Shown here: positions 1-8,563 of the stretch, in pieces
Numbering within the stretch: position 1 is the first letter of the stretch
Layout of the letters: every line of letters starts with the position of its first letter
NCBI GenBank assembly: GCA_937900305.1
Contig: CALCCV010000469.1
Span: forward strand, 1 to 16,706
Length of the DNA: 16,706 bases
Direction of reading: 5' to 3'
Source: an uncultured Pseudobdellovibrionaceae bacterium
Lineage (GTDB): Bacteria; Bdellovibrionota; Bdellovibrionia; Bdellovibrionales; Bdellovibrionaceae
Notes under the pieces: generated by a model
The model's input: the letters and a program-made list of their open reading frames with translations, nothing else
The model's database searches: none
Told to the model about the DNA's origin: nothing
Made by a program: the position numbers and the translations under genes

Positions 1-116
1 TCTGCAAGCCCCCGAATTTTTTGGTTACTTGCAGGACCGTGAACAAGCACATTTTTAGAAACAAATTCTTCATGATGCGAAAGATCATCCTGATTCACAT
101 AATGGAAGAGTTTTTG
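1..116. other. Probable chimeric contig end (non-FliI sequence fused in frame to fliI)
   Basis: Read on the minus strand, the FliI frame stays open through this stretch, but the 38 complete codons after Ile254 do not resemble FliI. Every flagellar or type III ATPase continues at this point with the Walker B Asp and a D-S-x-T-R-[FY] motif followed by A-Q-R-E; none of these is present. I translated the other two minus frames across the junction. They hit stops quickly and contain no such motif, so a simple frameshift does not explain the loss. The opposite end of the contig carries sequencing adapter, so a ligation or assembly chimera is the simplest explanation. A genuine insertion into fliI cannot be excluded. 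I recognise no gene in these bases. Confidence 0.6.
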
Positions 117-878
117 AATGAACAAAACATTTTTTTTCTGACTACAAAAGTATTCAGCAATTGCCGTCGCAACATAGGCGCCACGCATCCGCAAAATTGG
201 ACTTTGATCTCCGGTCACGCAGACCAGAACAGATTTTTTCAAACCCTCAGGACCCAAATCATTTTGAACAAACTCTGCAACCTCGCGACCGCGCTCACCG
301 ATCAAAGCAATTACGTTTACGTCCGCCGCTGTATTTCGGGCAATCATGCCAAGCAAAACCGACTTTCCGACTCCGCTCCCTGCCATAATTGAAATTCGTT
401 GGCCTTGGCCCACTGTCAACATACCATTAATCGCGCGAATTCCCAGGTCCAAAGGTTGACGAATCGGTTCTCTCTCCAAAGGGTTTCGAACGTCTTTGTA
501 TAAACTAACGTCGAACGTGTTTTCAATTTCGCCCAAGCTGTCGAGAGGCTCTCCCAGGCCATTGATCACTCGGCCAAGAAGTTCATTCGACACCTTCACA
601 GAGGCATCGCTGCGGGCCAAAACGATTTTGGATCCCATCGATAGGCCCTTAAAATCAGACAGTGCCATCATCAAAACTGATTTGTCTTCGAACCCCACAA
701 CCTCTGCCAAAATCATCTGTTCGTGACTGAGGTGAATGTGCACTAAGGAGCCAACACTTGCTCCGGGCAAAGTTCCTTTTATCAACAATCCACGAAGCTC
801 TGTGACCTTTCCGCTCTCACGCGAAAGATGCAGCCGATCGACCAAATTTATATATCTATTGAGATCAAGTTCTGCCAT
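1..878 (-). CDS. fliI: Flagellar export apparatus ATPase FliI (3' part missing or replaced)
   Basis: FliI is the hexameric ATPase of the flagellar type III export apparatus. It works with FliH and FliJ at the cytoplasmic face of the basal body to feed rod, hook and filament subunits. The ATG at 878 starts 18 bp after the fliH stop. Visible features are the N-terminal beta-barrel region (about 20-90), L-G-R-V-I-N-G-L-G-E-P (101-111), the Walker A loop A-G-S-G-V-G-K-S (166-173), I-G-E-R-G-R-E-V (193-200), and T-G-D-Q-S-P followed by R-M-R-G-A-Y-V-A-T-A-I-A-E-Y-F (222-244). These are diagnostic of FliI rather than the F1 beta subunit. Family members are about 440-460 aa. Here similarity ends at residue 254 (about position 117), before Walker B, and the reading frame then runs off the contig. 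Residues 255-292 are probably not FliI. As it stands the product would lack Walker B, the arginine finger and the C-terminal domain. Confidence 0.9.
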   Translation of the reverse strand, partial: MAELDLNRYINLVDRLHLSRESGKVTELRGLLIKGTLPGASVGSLVHIHLSHEQMILAEVVGFEDKSVLMMALSDFKGLSMGSKIVLARSDASVKVSNELLGRVINGLGEPLDSLGEIENTFDVSLYKDVRNPLEREPIRQPLDLGIRAINGMLTVGQGQRISIMAGSGVGKSVLLGMIARNTAADVNVIALIGERGREVAEFVQNDLGPEGLKKSVLVCVTGDQSPILRMRGAYVATAIAEYFCSQKKNVLFIQKLFHYVNQDDLSHHEEFVSKNVLVHGPASNQKIRGLA

Positions 879-896
879 GAACGCCTATCTTGTGGC

Positions 897-1670
897 CTAT
901 CCTGCCATTTTGTCTTTTACTCGCGGAGAGTTTTCAATCAACGTTTCCCAAAGTCGGTTGACGCGTTCTTCAACCGTTGCATCAATCTCACCGTAATTGG
1001 TTTCAATGATACAACCACCCGCAGAGATCGCTTCATTTGGTTCAAAGCGAATTTTTTTAATGAATTCCAGTTCACGTTTATTTTGTTTCTTTACTTCCTC
1101 TAAGTACTCAAACTGTCCAGGCGCAACTTGAACGCTCACTCGCTCTTCTTGCAAAGCCATCTCGGCCGCGACCTTTAATACTTCCAAAATCAAAGAAGGA
1201 TCTTCAGTCAATTCGCGACGAGCAAGCTTCGCCGCTAAATGAAAAACGAGCTTCACGAGATGAGTTTCATTGAACGAAACCAAATCGGCTTTACAGTTAG
1301 TAATCGCCTTGATCAACACTTCAAATTCACTGAGTTGAACATCAATTTTACGAGAGTAATCTTGAAAGGCCTTCTCCGAACCTTCTTTAAGACCCAGATT
1401 ATAGGCTTCTTTGTAAGCCATCTCTTGGACCTCTTTTAGCTTTTCAAGAGTGCGCTTTTCAACCTTGTCGTCCTCACTGGCCTCTTCAATTTGAGAGACA
1501 CCCGTTTGCACGCGCGCGGTGTCTGCCATTCTAAAATCAGTGCCACGTTCTTTTCCTTCAAGGTAGGACAACGCCTGTTCTGGAGTACCCAGAACAAATT
1601 TCTGCGGCGTATACTCCAGAACTTGAGATTTCGCGTCTTCAGACGAAATAAAGGACTTAGACCATCGCAT
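897..1670 (-). CDS. fliH: Flagellar assembly protein FliH (negative regulator/stator of FliI)
   Basis: FliH dimerises, binds the N-terminus of FliI, restrains its ATPase activity and docks it to the export gate and C-ring. The 257-aa product has a variable N-terminus and a charged helical middle with small-residue periodicity (A-Y-N-L-G-L-K-E-G, about residues 90-98). Its C-terminus matches the FliH/HrpE signature, with G-G-C-I-I-E-T near residue 220, then G-E-I-D-A and an R-L-W-E-T-L helix. Family members are usually 220-300 aa. I chose the ATG at 1670, which lies inside the fliG 3' end (14-nt overlap), with an AGAGG about 11 nt upstream. A GTG at 1682 would add four residues but has no usable spacing. 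It sits between fliG and fliI, as in many flagellar operons, and is probably translationally coupled to fliG. Confidence 0.88.
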   Translation of the reverse strand: MRWSKSFISSEDAKSQVLEYTPQKFVLGTPEQALSYLEGKERGTDFRMADTARVQTGVSQIEEASEDDKVEKRTLEKLKEVQEMAYKEAYNLGLKEGSEKAFQDYSRKIDVQLSEFEVLIKAITNCKADLVSFNETHLVKLVFHLAAKLARRELTEDPSLILEVLKVAAEMALQEERVSVQVAPGQFEYLEEVKKQNKRELEFIKKIRFEPNEAISAGGCIIETNYGEIDATVEERVNRLWETLIENSPRVKDKMAG

Positions 1671-2697
1671 CTTCTGAACCACCTCTGGCGATTAGGATCT
1701 TCCCTTCGGCTTCTAGGCGGCGAGCCACATTGACAATCTCTTGTTGAGCCGATTCGACGTCTGACAGTCTGGCCGGGCCCATGCTCGAAAGATCTTCTCG
1801 CAACATTTCAGCCGCACGTGCAGAAATGTTTTTGAAAATTTTGACTCGAATGTCTTCGTTCGCCGTCTTGAGAGCCATAAGAAGCTTGTCGTTGGCGACC
1901 TCTTTGAGCAAAGTTTGAATTCCTCGGTCGTCGATCTTGCCGATGTCTTCGAAAACAAACATGAGTTTTCGAATCTCTTCGGCGAGCAAAGGATCTTTCT
2001 CTTCCAGTCGCGACATGATCGAAGTTTCGGTATTCTTATCCATGACGTTGAGCATCTCGGCCACCGGTTGAACTCCACCCAGTGCGGCTTGTTCGACAGT
2101 TGCCGTATTTGCCAACTGATTTTTTAAAACCTTGTCGATTTCTGAAATCAATTCTGGATCGACGTACTCGAGATTGGCCAAACGCAAGACCACTTCAGCT
2201 TGCAACGCTTCTGGTAAACGCTTAAGCACCTCGCCTTTTTTCTCGGGCTCTAGATGCGCAAGAATGACCGAGACCGTTTGCGGGTGTTCGTTCACTAAGA
2301 ACGTGGCCAATGATTTCGCATCAACCATTTCGAGAGATTCGAGTGAACGAGATCCTCCGTGACCGATGTTCAAGCCACCCAGAATACTTCGTGCGCGCTC
2401 CTCACCAACCGCATCTACGATCGACTCTTTCGAAGAAATCATATCTGAAAAGATATAGTCATCGGCCTCGCTAAGCATCTCGTAATACTCTTCAAGAACA
2501 CGTTTTGTGACGTGAACGGGAACGACTCGGTATTTGCCCATGACGTTGATGAGTTTTCGAATGTCCACGTCGTCCAAGCGTTTGAACAAACTGCCTACAG
2601 CATCCTTACCAAGGAAATTGATCAAGATCGCGGCCTTGTCGAAGCCTCGCAAACTCTCGTACTCAATGTGCTCTAGTTTAGCAACCTTGACAGCCAC
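1657..2697 (-). CDS. fliG: Flagellar motor switch protein FliG
   Basis: FliG forms the upper ring of the rotor switch. It binds the FliF C-terminus and FliM, and contacts the stator to generate torque. The 346-aa product is full length for the family (about 330-345). It has the FliG-N K-A-A-I-L-I-N-F-L-G helix near residue 20, the middle-domain E-H-P-Q-T motif (about residue 137) with the following helices, and a FliG-C domain containing D-D-R-G-I-Q-T-L-L-K-E-V and the torque helix M-L-R-E-D-L then G-P-x-R-L-S-D-V-E. The conserved charged residues of that helix are intact. The start is a GTG. The one at 2697 has AGGA six bases upstream and is preferred over the GTG at 2703, where AGGA abuts the codon. 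The preferred start lies 8 bp after the fliF stop, which suggests coupling. Confidence 0.95.
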   Translation of the reverse strand: MAVKVAKLEHIEYESLRGFDKAAILINFLGKDAVGSLFKRLDDVDIRKLINVMGKYRVVPVHVTKRVLEEYYEMLSEADDYIFSDMISSKESIVDAVGEERARSILGGLNIGHGGSRSLESLEMVDAKSLATFLVNEHPQTVSVILAHLEPEKKGEVLKRLPEALQAEVVLRLANLEYVDPELISEIDKVLKNQLANTATVEQAALGGVQPVAEMLNVMDKNTETSIMSRLEEKDPLLAEEIRKLMFVFEDIGKIDDRGIQTLLKEVANDKLLMALKTANEDIRVKIFKNISARAAEMLREDLSSMGPARLSDVESAQQEIVNVARRLEAEGKILIARGGSEDAMV

Positions 2698-2705
2698 CGT
2701 CACTC

Positions 2706-4352
2706 CTACTCTTTTCTAACAAGCCACATACCAAAAGCATTGGCGGCTTTATCTTCATCTTTATTCATCAATCCTAAAATTCGATCTTTCAATAGCTCAG
2801 TCTCGGCTTTTTCAGGGTCGACAGACTCTTGTATCACTGGCAGTGCAGAAGACATCCCAGGCAGGGTGTTGTCGACGGCTTGCAGTTCTTCCAACTCCTC
2901 AATTGTACGAGGTAACATGTCTTCAACGCTGTCTTGGAAGCTATCCGAAATCCACTGCATAAAGGGCCGAACGACTACGAAAAAGAACAGGGCCAGAGTG
3001 AATCCCAGCAACGCCCACTTAAATAAAGCCTGTACAATTTTTTTGCGCTCAAGATTGGTCAACAGCTTTTCTGATTCCGAAAAGTCCTCAGGCTGAAAAG
3101 GAACATTTTCAATTTTGACAAAATCGCCGCGAGCCTGATTGAAGCCAATCGCACTCTTGATGAGATTTTCGTATTTTTGCAATTCTGCGGGATCGCGGGG
3201 CACCCATTTTGTTTCGGTGGTCCCATCTGCCTTCGTTGTTGTTTGCGTGACCCCATCAACCACCACCGCCACGCTAATCCGCTCTAAATTTCCGGCTTGT
3301 TCACGAATATTTCGAACTGTTTTGGGCACGTCATAATTTAATGTTTTTAATTCTTTTTTTACATCTTGGCGAAAGGCATTCTCCCCGCCCGCTTCGGCAC
3401 CAGGAATGTTAGCACGTGACCCTGGCACGCCCGTTGGTGAAGTGCGACTGCCGTCCAATGACTCCTCTTCGGTCACCTGATTGCGTATAGCTGTTTTTTC
3501 AGCGTCCACTGTCTCCTCAACCGAGCTTATCACTCGGTGATTGATGGTGGCGTCCACTTTTGCGACAACCTTCGATTGTCCCACCAGCTTAGATATTATC
3601 TGTTCGATTCGAGTTTCTAAATCAGATTCAATTTTTTGTTTCAATTCAAGAATGTCGTTAGACCCGCCAGTAGATCCTTCAGATTGCCTCGTCAAAACTT
3701 TGCCTCGTTCGTCCAAAACCGTGACTCGTTCTGGATCGAGCCCTTCGACGGCGTTGGCAACGAGATAGCGAATGCCACGGACTTGGTCCATCGCCAAGTC
3801 TTTGCCTTGGTAAAGTTCCAAAACAACACTGGCAGAAGCTTTCGAAGATTCTTCCAAAAAATTCTTTTTGTTGGGAAGTGCCAGGATGACTTTCGACTGC
3901 TTTACAGCGGTGAGAGTATTGATGGCGCGCATGAGCTCACCCTGCAATGCACGCTGGTAATTGATCTTTTGGGCGTAAGAGTTAATTCCAAAATCTTGCT
4001 TATCAAAAAGCTCCAGTCCAATCGAGCCCATTTTTGTCGAGCCAATTTCGCTCATCAAAGCCATTTGGGTCGAGTGCAACAAATCACGAGAAACCGCGAT
4101 CGTCTTGCCATCATCCCGAACTTGAAATTGAATGTTTTTTTCATTCAATTTATTAACGATGGTAGTCAGCTGATCGGTCGGGATATTCGTAAATAAGGGA
4201 GTATAGTCTTTGCCCGACAACATGATCGTCAGGATCACGAGAGTCACGGCGACAACACAGGATACAGCAATGATGGCAAGTTTTTTTGTCGGCCCCAGCG
4301 ACTTAAAAAACTCACGAAACTGCAGTATGATTCCACCAAAGAGCTTATTCAC
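2706..4352 (-). CDS. fliF: Flagellar MS-ring protein FliF
   Basis: FliF oligomerises in the inner membrane to form the MS ring, the base on which the rod, switch and export gate assemble. The 548-aa product has the expected architecture. Transmembrane helix 1 is at about 24-46, followed by periplasmic ring-building domains starting D-Y-T-P-L-F. The family segment Y-Q-R-A-L-Q-G-E-L-x-R-x-I (132-144) is followed by an acidic, Gly/Ser-rich loop (about 285-330) and transmembrane helix 2 at about 443-464. The cytoplasmic tail ends in a short helix (about 536-548) where FliF normally binds FliG. The start is GTG at 4352, preceded by AGGGGAG with a 7-nt spacer; there is no better ATG. It follows fliE by 56 bp and precedes fliG by 8 bp. 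Confidence 0.96.
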   Translation of the reverse strand: MNKLFGGIILQFREFFKSLGPTKKLAIIAVSCVVAVTLVILTIMLSGKDYTPLFTNIPTDQLTTIVNKLNEKNIQFQVRDDGKTIAVSRDLLHSTQMALMSEIGSTKMGSIGLELFDKQDFGINSYAQKINYQRALQGELMRAINTLTAVKQSKVILALPNKKNFLEESSKASASVVLELYQGKDLAMDQVRGIRYLVANAVEGLDPERVTVLDERGKVLTRQSEGSTGGSNDILELKQKIESDLETRIEQIISKLVGQSKVVAKVDATINHRVISSVEETVDAEKTAIRNQVTEEESLDGSRTSPTGVPGSRANIPGAEAGGENAFRQDVKKELKTLNYDVPKTVRNIREQAGNLERISVAVVVDGVTQTTTKADGTTETKWVPRDPAELQKYENLIKSAIGFNQARGDFVKIENVPFQPEDFSESEKLLTNLERKKIVQALFKWALLGFTLALFFFVVVRPFMQWISDSFQDSVEDMLPRTIEELEELQAVDNTLPGMSSALPVIQESVDPEKAETELLKDRILGLMNKDEDKAANAFGMWLVRKE

Positions 4353-4408
4353 TCGATCACTCCCCTAATTCCCGCGAACACTTCGTATCCCCACTTTAGA
4401 ACCAAAAT

Positions 4409-4756
4409 TCAGACCTGCATTCTCATGATTTCTTGATAAGCATCGATGATTTTATTTCTGACTTGGACCATCACACGCAACGCGATGTCGGCCTTTTCAG
4501 ACGCCAACATAACATCGGCAACATTATCAGTTTTTCCAGTCGTCAACGCTTGCGTTTTTTGATCGGCAACTTGGTGAAGCTGATTCACTTGACCGATGGC
4601 TTCATTCAACGTGGTCGCAAAACTCTCGCCTGGTGCTGAGCTCGAAGAGGTTTCAGGCATTTTAAAAGCATTTTTTCCGACTCCCGAAATTCCCATCGAG
4701 TCGTTGCCCATTCCATTGATGGACATGCTTTGGCTGTCTAAACTTCCAATTTTCAT
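4409..4756 (-). CDS. fliE: Flagellar hook-basal body protein FliE
   Basis: FliE is the small adaptor that joins the MS ring to the proximal rod. It is one of the first substrates exported and opens the export channel. The 115-aa product is typical in size (about 100-115). It has a flexible Ser/Met/Gly-rich N-terminus of about 45 residues, then the helical FliE core with F-A-T-T-L-N-E-A. The C-terminal signature is A-L-R-V-M-V-Q-V-R-N-K followed by A-Y-Q-E-I-M-R-M-Q-V. The ATG at 4756 has GGGGAG eight bases upstream. It lies 53 bp after flgC and 56 bp before fliF in the same direction, the usual flgBC-fliE-fliF order. Confidence 0.94.
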   Translation of the reverse strand: MKIGSLDSQSMSINGMGNDSMGISGVGKNAFKMPETSSSSAPGESFATTLNEAIGQVNQLHQVADQKTQALTTGKTDNVADVMLASEKADIALRVMVQVRNKIIDAYQEIMRMQV

Positions 4757-4809
4757 CTGCTATGCTCCCCGCTTTACCAGTTTAACAAAGTCTTTAAATT
4801 TCGAAAGTC

Positions 4810-5253
4810 CTACCGACCTATTTCGAGGGCTGACATGGCCATATCTTTACTCGCCTGCATCGAAGAGACATTGGCTTCATAGGCTCTCGTCGCCATAATC
4901 ATATTGGTCATTTCTTCCATCAAGTTTACATTCGGGTAGGCCACCCAGCCCTCTGGATTCGCGTCCGGATGATTGGGTTCATATTTCAACAGGGGAGCTT
5001 TGCGATCCGAAACCACATCAGTGACTTGCACACGATTCATTTCTCGACGAGGATCATTAGCACCAAATATTTCGCCAAAATTTTTTGCGTCCGGCATCGC
5101 CTCCAAGATCACTTCTTTTCGTCGATAGGGACCACCCTCCGGAGTTCGAGTGGTGTTCACATTTGAAATATTCGAAGAAATTGTGTTTAAACGCTCGCGT
5201 TGGGCGGCCATTCCACTTGCGGAAATTCGCATGCCCGTTAAAAAATCTCCCAT
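4810..5253 (-). CDS. flgC: Flagellar proximal rod protein FlgC
   Basis: FlgC is a structural subunit of the proximal rod, exported through the flagellar type III system. The 147-aa product fits the family (about 134-150). It starts with the rod/hook N-terminal helix, A-S-G-M-A-A-Q-R-E-R-L-N then I-S-S-N-I-S-N-V-N-T-T. The rod-type G-G-P-Y-R-R-K motif follows. It ends in the family C-terminal helix, with N-L-M-E-E-M-T-N-M-I, then A-T-R-A-Y-E-A-N and S-M-Q-A-S-K-D-M. The ATG at 5253 has a GTGGGG Shine-Dalgarno with a six-base spacer. The longer frame from GTG 5265 would start inside that Shine-Dalgarno, so I did not use it. It follows flgB by 31 bp. Confidence 0.94.
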   Translation of the reverse strand: MGDFLTGMRISASGMAAQRERLNTISSNISNVNTTRTPEGGPYRRKEVILEAMPDAKNFGEIFGANDPRREMNRVQVTDVVSDRKAPLLKYEPNHPDANPEGWVAYPNVNLMEEMTNMIMATRAYEANVSSMQASKDMAMSALEIGR

Positions 5254-5284
5254 TTCAATCCCCACTTTCTAGCTGACGAAAAAT

Positions 5285-5683
5285 CTATCGACCTTCTGAA
5301 GCCGCGTATTTCAAAGCACCTAGTTTTTTGTTGATAAGATTCAGAGCCGCCTTATACATGATCGAGTTCTCGGCTTGCGAAGCCATTTCTTTTTCTAGAT
5401 TCACGGTGTTTCCATCATTGCTAACATCACCATCTGGATCTTCGTAAATCTCAGGTGAAAATCCAGATAACGACGACTTTGCTCCCAGGTCCCCCGGGGC
5501 CACATCAATATGACGTTTGCCATCGAGGTCGAGAGCCCGGGCTAAATTGTCTTCGAAATCCAACTTACGGGCGTGAAATCCTGGAGTTTCGGCATTTGCA
5601 ATATTCGCGCTAATGATTTTTTGACGGAGGTCTCGCATAGTCAGGGCCGACTCGAGAGCTTGCGTTGTTTTATCAATCATCAT
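5285..5683 (-). CDS. flgB: Flagellar proximal rod protein FlgB
   Basis: FlgB is a proximal rod subunit assembled next to FliE. The 132-aa product has the rod-family N-terminal motif R-Q-K-I-I-S-A-N-I-A-N-A-E-T-P-G-F (residues 20-36). The C-terminal helix has the pattern M-A-S-Q-A-E-N-S-I-M-Y-K-A-A-L-N-L-I-N-K, typical of FlgB. The ATG at 5683 has AGGAGA seven bases upstream. The second codon is also ATG, and initiation there cannot be excluded. The start codon overlaps the TGA of the upstream TPR gene by four bases (ATGA), a strong sign of translational coupling and of one transcription unit. Confidence 0.94.
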   Translation of the reverse strand: MMIDKTTQALESALTMRDLRQKIISANIANAETPGFHARKLDFEDNLARALDLDGKRHIDVAPGDLGAKSSLSGFSPEIYEDPDGDVSNDGNTVNLEKEMASQAENSIMYKAALNLINKKLGALKYAASEGR

Positions 5684-8535
5684 GGATTTGTCTCCTGCTG
5701 CGAAGCCATTGCGGGTATCCTTTTCAGATATCGTTTATAAGATTCTCGCCATTCTGAAGTTTGCATGCGATCGCTCGCCAGTTTCTGCCAAGAATTTGAT
5801 GCCTGGCCTTTAAAACCACTCCAGACCGCTTCGGCCTTTTTCAAATCTCCGTTGTCCAAATATATAAGACCTAAGTCATACCTATATGATCCGAGGGCGC
5901 GCGTTTCCTCAAACTGCTCCAGCAAACCTTCGATGGCTACTTGCTTCACAGCTTTATCTTTTGCATCTGTCAAAAGAGAAATTTTTAACTTCAAGGCGCG
6001 AACCATAACCTCTTCATCAAAGCCTTTTTGAGAATCTTGCCAAAGGTTTTCGAGCCGCTGAATGGATGCCAACGCTTTTTCTTTCTCGTTGAGCGATTTC
6101 TCCATTTGAGCCAGCTCTAGATACAAAGGAGCCACATCAGCCGGCTTTGATTTCCACTCCTCGAGGACATCAGACAAATAAAGGGTTGCTCCCTTTTGAT
6201 CTCCTTTTTTATCGAGCAATCGAGTCACCAAAAGTACACGTTCAATTTGTTCTTTAAAATCTAATTTCTCAGGCGCCTGAATATTTTTAATAGTTTCAAA
6301 GGCATCTTTGATTTTTTGAGTTTGAAACTGCGAAACCGCTAGTCGCAAAAGAACTTGGTCCTGCGAAGGCAACGACTGGGTCAGTTTGATGCGCTTTTCT
6401 TCCGGCGTGCCCTTTAAAGTCTGCATCGAATTGTAAAGAGCCTGATAATACTCTTTTGCTCGTTGGGGAACTCCAGCCAACTCAAAGGCCTGACCAACAT
6501 AAAACTGAGTGTCCAATCGATTCGAAGTTTTCAACCAAGAATTCGCGTAATGAGATTCTTGTTCCAACGCTTTGATAAAATCGCCCGATTGGATGGATTG
6601 CTTGATTCCGAGATTGATATTTTTACTGATTCTTTGAGCTAGCATATTTTTGTCAGCTGTTGAAGGAAAGGCCTTCAGATAAGATGCCAACAATTCGATG
6701 GCTTTTGAAAACTCGCCCCGCTTTTGATATCCATCTGAAACCATGACATTGTAAAACTGCTGAATATTCTCTAGCTGACTTTCTTGGGTCATCGCCGAAA
6801 GTTCTTTTAAAACATTCTCGAGTTCAGCCTTTTTCATACCCTTCATTCTGCGGGTGAGAATCCTCAATCGAGCCACCAGGGTCGATGGAACCTCGCCAAA
6901 TCGAAATGCAGTTTCTAAAAAAGCTCCCATGACTTTAGTTTCGTCAACTCCCAGAATTTCGAGAATTTCACCAACCCTTGTCAGCGCATAAACGCTATGG
7001 GGATGATTTGGATATTTTTTAAGATGGTCAATGTAGCTCAAAAGCGCCCCACGAAACTGCTTCGTCCGAAACAAACTTTCACCGTGGTTAAAGAGAGCAT
7101 TGGGGAGTTTAGTGACGCTTTCGGGATTTTCAATGATGGCCTTTTTATAGTCTTCGGCCGCACGTGCGAAGTCACCTTGTGCAAAAAAGACATCACCCTT
7201 GCGAAATTTCGCTTCGGCCGCAATTTCGGGACTCGTTTTATCAAGCGTTAGATCCTCGTACAAACGATACGCTTCACCGAAACGATTGAGATTGGCTAGG
7301 CAATAGGCCATAGCCATTTGCGCAATCTGTTTCGATTCTTTCGAATAATTTTTTGCACTTTCAATGTGGCGGTGAAAATGTCGAACCGCCGACGGCATAT
7401 TATTTCTTAATAAAAATAGCTGCCCTAAGAGCAGCGAAGTACGTTCGTTCAAAACAGAGGCAGGATATTTATCCAAAAGAGCACTGTACATATCAGTTAC
7501 TTTTTGAAAATCGGTGTCACTCTTACTTTCCTGCCAAAAGCCAAGATATGTATCGGCCTCCATAAATGCCATAGGTTCGAGGTATTCGCTCTTGGGATAT
7601 TTTTTTCGAAACCAAGCAAGTGTTTTCAAAAAAGACGCCAGACGTTTTCGCTCAAAGAGTTTGTAGACCAACCGAGCTTCTCGGTTCTCTTCGGTCAAAG
7701 CGGGTACGATATTGTAAATCGGTTTGTTTTTTTCCAAAGATTTATGAATCGCCAAATCAAAATCCAACCGCGGAAATTTCACGTAATAATTTTCTTGAGA
7801 TAGGATAATTGCATCTTCGTTTATTTCGTGGTCACCCACCAAAAATCTGTCGTATTGAGGATCACCGCCATCAAACAAACCCAACGATGGCTTTGGGCCA
7901 GGTAAATCAGACGATGGCGCTGCGACCTGGGCGCCGGCGTCACTCAACGCTGGTCCACGATTTTTAGATTTTCCTTTGCCATCTGTCTTCGCAACCTCTT
8001 TAGCCACGGCAGCTTTTTCAGCAGGTGCGACCTTGGCTACTTGATCTTCCAAAACAGTTTTTATGTCGGGAGTGACGACCGGTTTGCTAGCTGTCTTTTT
8101 GGTGGAGGCCGTCATCCCTTCGGGATAAAAAAAATCAAGAACGTACCGGGATGGCATTTCGGTCTGGTAATCAAACGCTTCCACATTTTGATCTTTCAAA
8201 TAAAACTGCAATATCGGAAAACCCTTTGCACTTTTCGCGACATAGACCACTTTATCGATGAGTGGCCCGGTAGTTCCCTTTAATTTGTTAACTTCGGTAG
8301 CCGAAAGCTCATCAACCCTTAGCTCAACTATTTTTTGTTTATTTACGTTTGCAGTTTCAAACTGGTAATTCCAATTTGTTTTTCCAGAAAATTCGAAATG
8401 AGTGGTGTCACCAAAAGACGACGTACTGAGCGTTACGTCCTGAGCTAAAACTGGGCTCGAGAAAAAGGTCACCCAACCGATCAACAGACCGGCAAAAACT
8501 TTCAAAGCTGAACTGACTTTCGTCCTGAAAATCAT
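5680..8535 (-). CDS. Secreted AMIN-like/TPR-repeat protein heading the flagellar operon
   Basis: I do not recognise a named gene. The 951-aa product has a Sec signal peptide (Lys/Arg then a hydrophobic stretch at about 13-25, ending V-L-A before Gln32). Residues 32-140 form a beta-rich domain resembling AMIN domains, which often bind peptidoglycan or outer-membrane machinery. A low-complexity Lys/Ala/Pro linker covers about 142-220. From about 285 to the end is a long alpha-solenoid of TPR-type helical pairs; a clear repeat is at 443-470, with R-K-G-D-V-F-F-A-Q-G-D-F-A-R-A-A. The start is ATG 8535, not GTG 8544. The promoter predicts a transcript beginning near 8553, and AAAAAGG is well placed only for the ATG. 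First place in the operon and a 4-nt overlap with flgB suggest a periplasmic role in basal-body or rod assembly. That role is inference. Confidence 0.85.
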   Translation of the reverse strand: MIFRTKVSSALKVFAGLLIGWVTFFSSPVLAQDVTLSTSSFGDTTHFEFSGKTNWNYQFETANVNKQKIVELRVDELSATEVNKLKGTTGPLIDKVVYVAKSAKGFPILQFYLKDQNVEAFDYQTEMPSRYVLDFFYPEGMTASTKKTASKPVVTPDIKTVLEDQVAKVAPAEKAAVAKEVAKTDGKGKSKNRGPALSDAGAQVAAPSSDLPGPKPSLGLFDGGDPQYDRFLVGDHEINEDAIILSQENYYVKFPRLDFDLAIHKSLEKNKPIYNIVPALTEENREARLVYKLFERKRLASFLKTLAWFRKKYPKSEYLEPMAFMEADTYLGFWQESKSDTDFQKVTDMYSALLDKYPASVLNERTSLLLGQLFLLRNNMPSAVRHFHRHIESAKNYSKESKQIAQMAMAYCLANLNRFGEAYRLYEDLTLDKTSPEIAAEAKFRKGDVFFAQGDFARAAEDYKKAIIENPESVTKLPNALFNHGESLFRTKQFRGALLSYIDHLKKYPNHPHSVYALTRVGEILEILGVDETKVMGAFLETAFRFGEVPSTLVARLRILTRRMKGMKKAELENVLKELSAMTQESQLENIQQFYNVMVSDGYQKRGEFSKAIELLASYLKAFPSTADKNMLAQRISKNINLGIKQSIQSGDFIKALEQESHYANSWLKTSNRLDTQFYVGQAFELAGVPQRAKEYYQALYNSMQTLKGTPEEKRIKLTQSLPSQDQVLLRLAVSQFQTQKIKDAFETIKNIQAPEKLDFKEQIERVLLVTRLLDKKGDQKGATLYLSDVLEEWKSKPADVAPLYLELAQMEKSLNEKEKALASIQRLENLWQDSQKGFDEEVMVRALKLKISLLTDAKDKAVKQVAIEGLLEQFEETRALGSYRYDLGLIYLDNGDLKKAEAVWSGFKGQASNSWQKLASDRMQTSEWRESYKRYLKRIPAMASQQETNP

Positions 8536-8563
8536 CCTGAACACACCTTTTTGTATTTAGAGT

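Noticed and set aside
1..130. A single frameshift as the reason for the lost FliI C-terminus
   Set aside because: Neither alternative minus-strand frame encodes the Walker B or D-S-x-T-R region across the junction; both meet stops within a few codons.
21..392. Plus-strand 123-aa open frame near the left end
   Set aside because: It lies antisense to clear FliI coding sequence for most of its length, with no domain or Shine-Dalgarno support.
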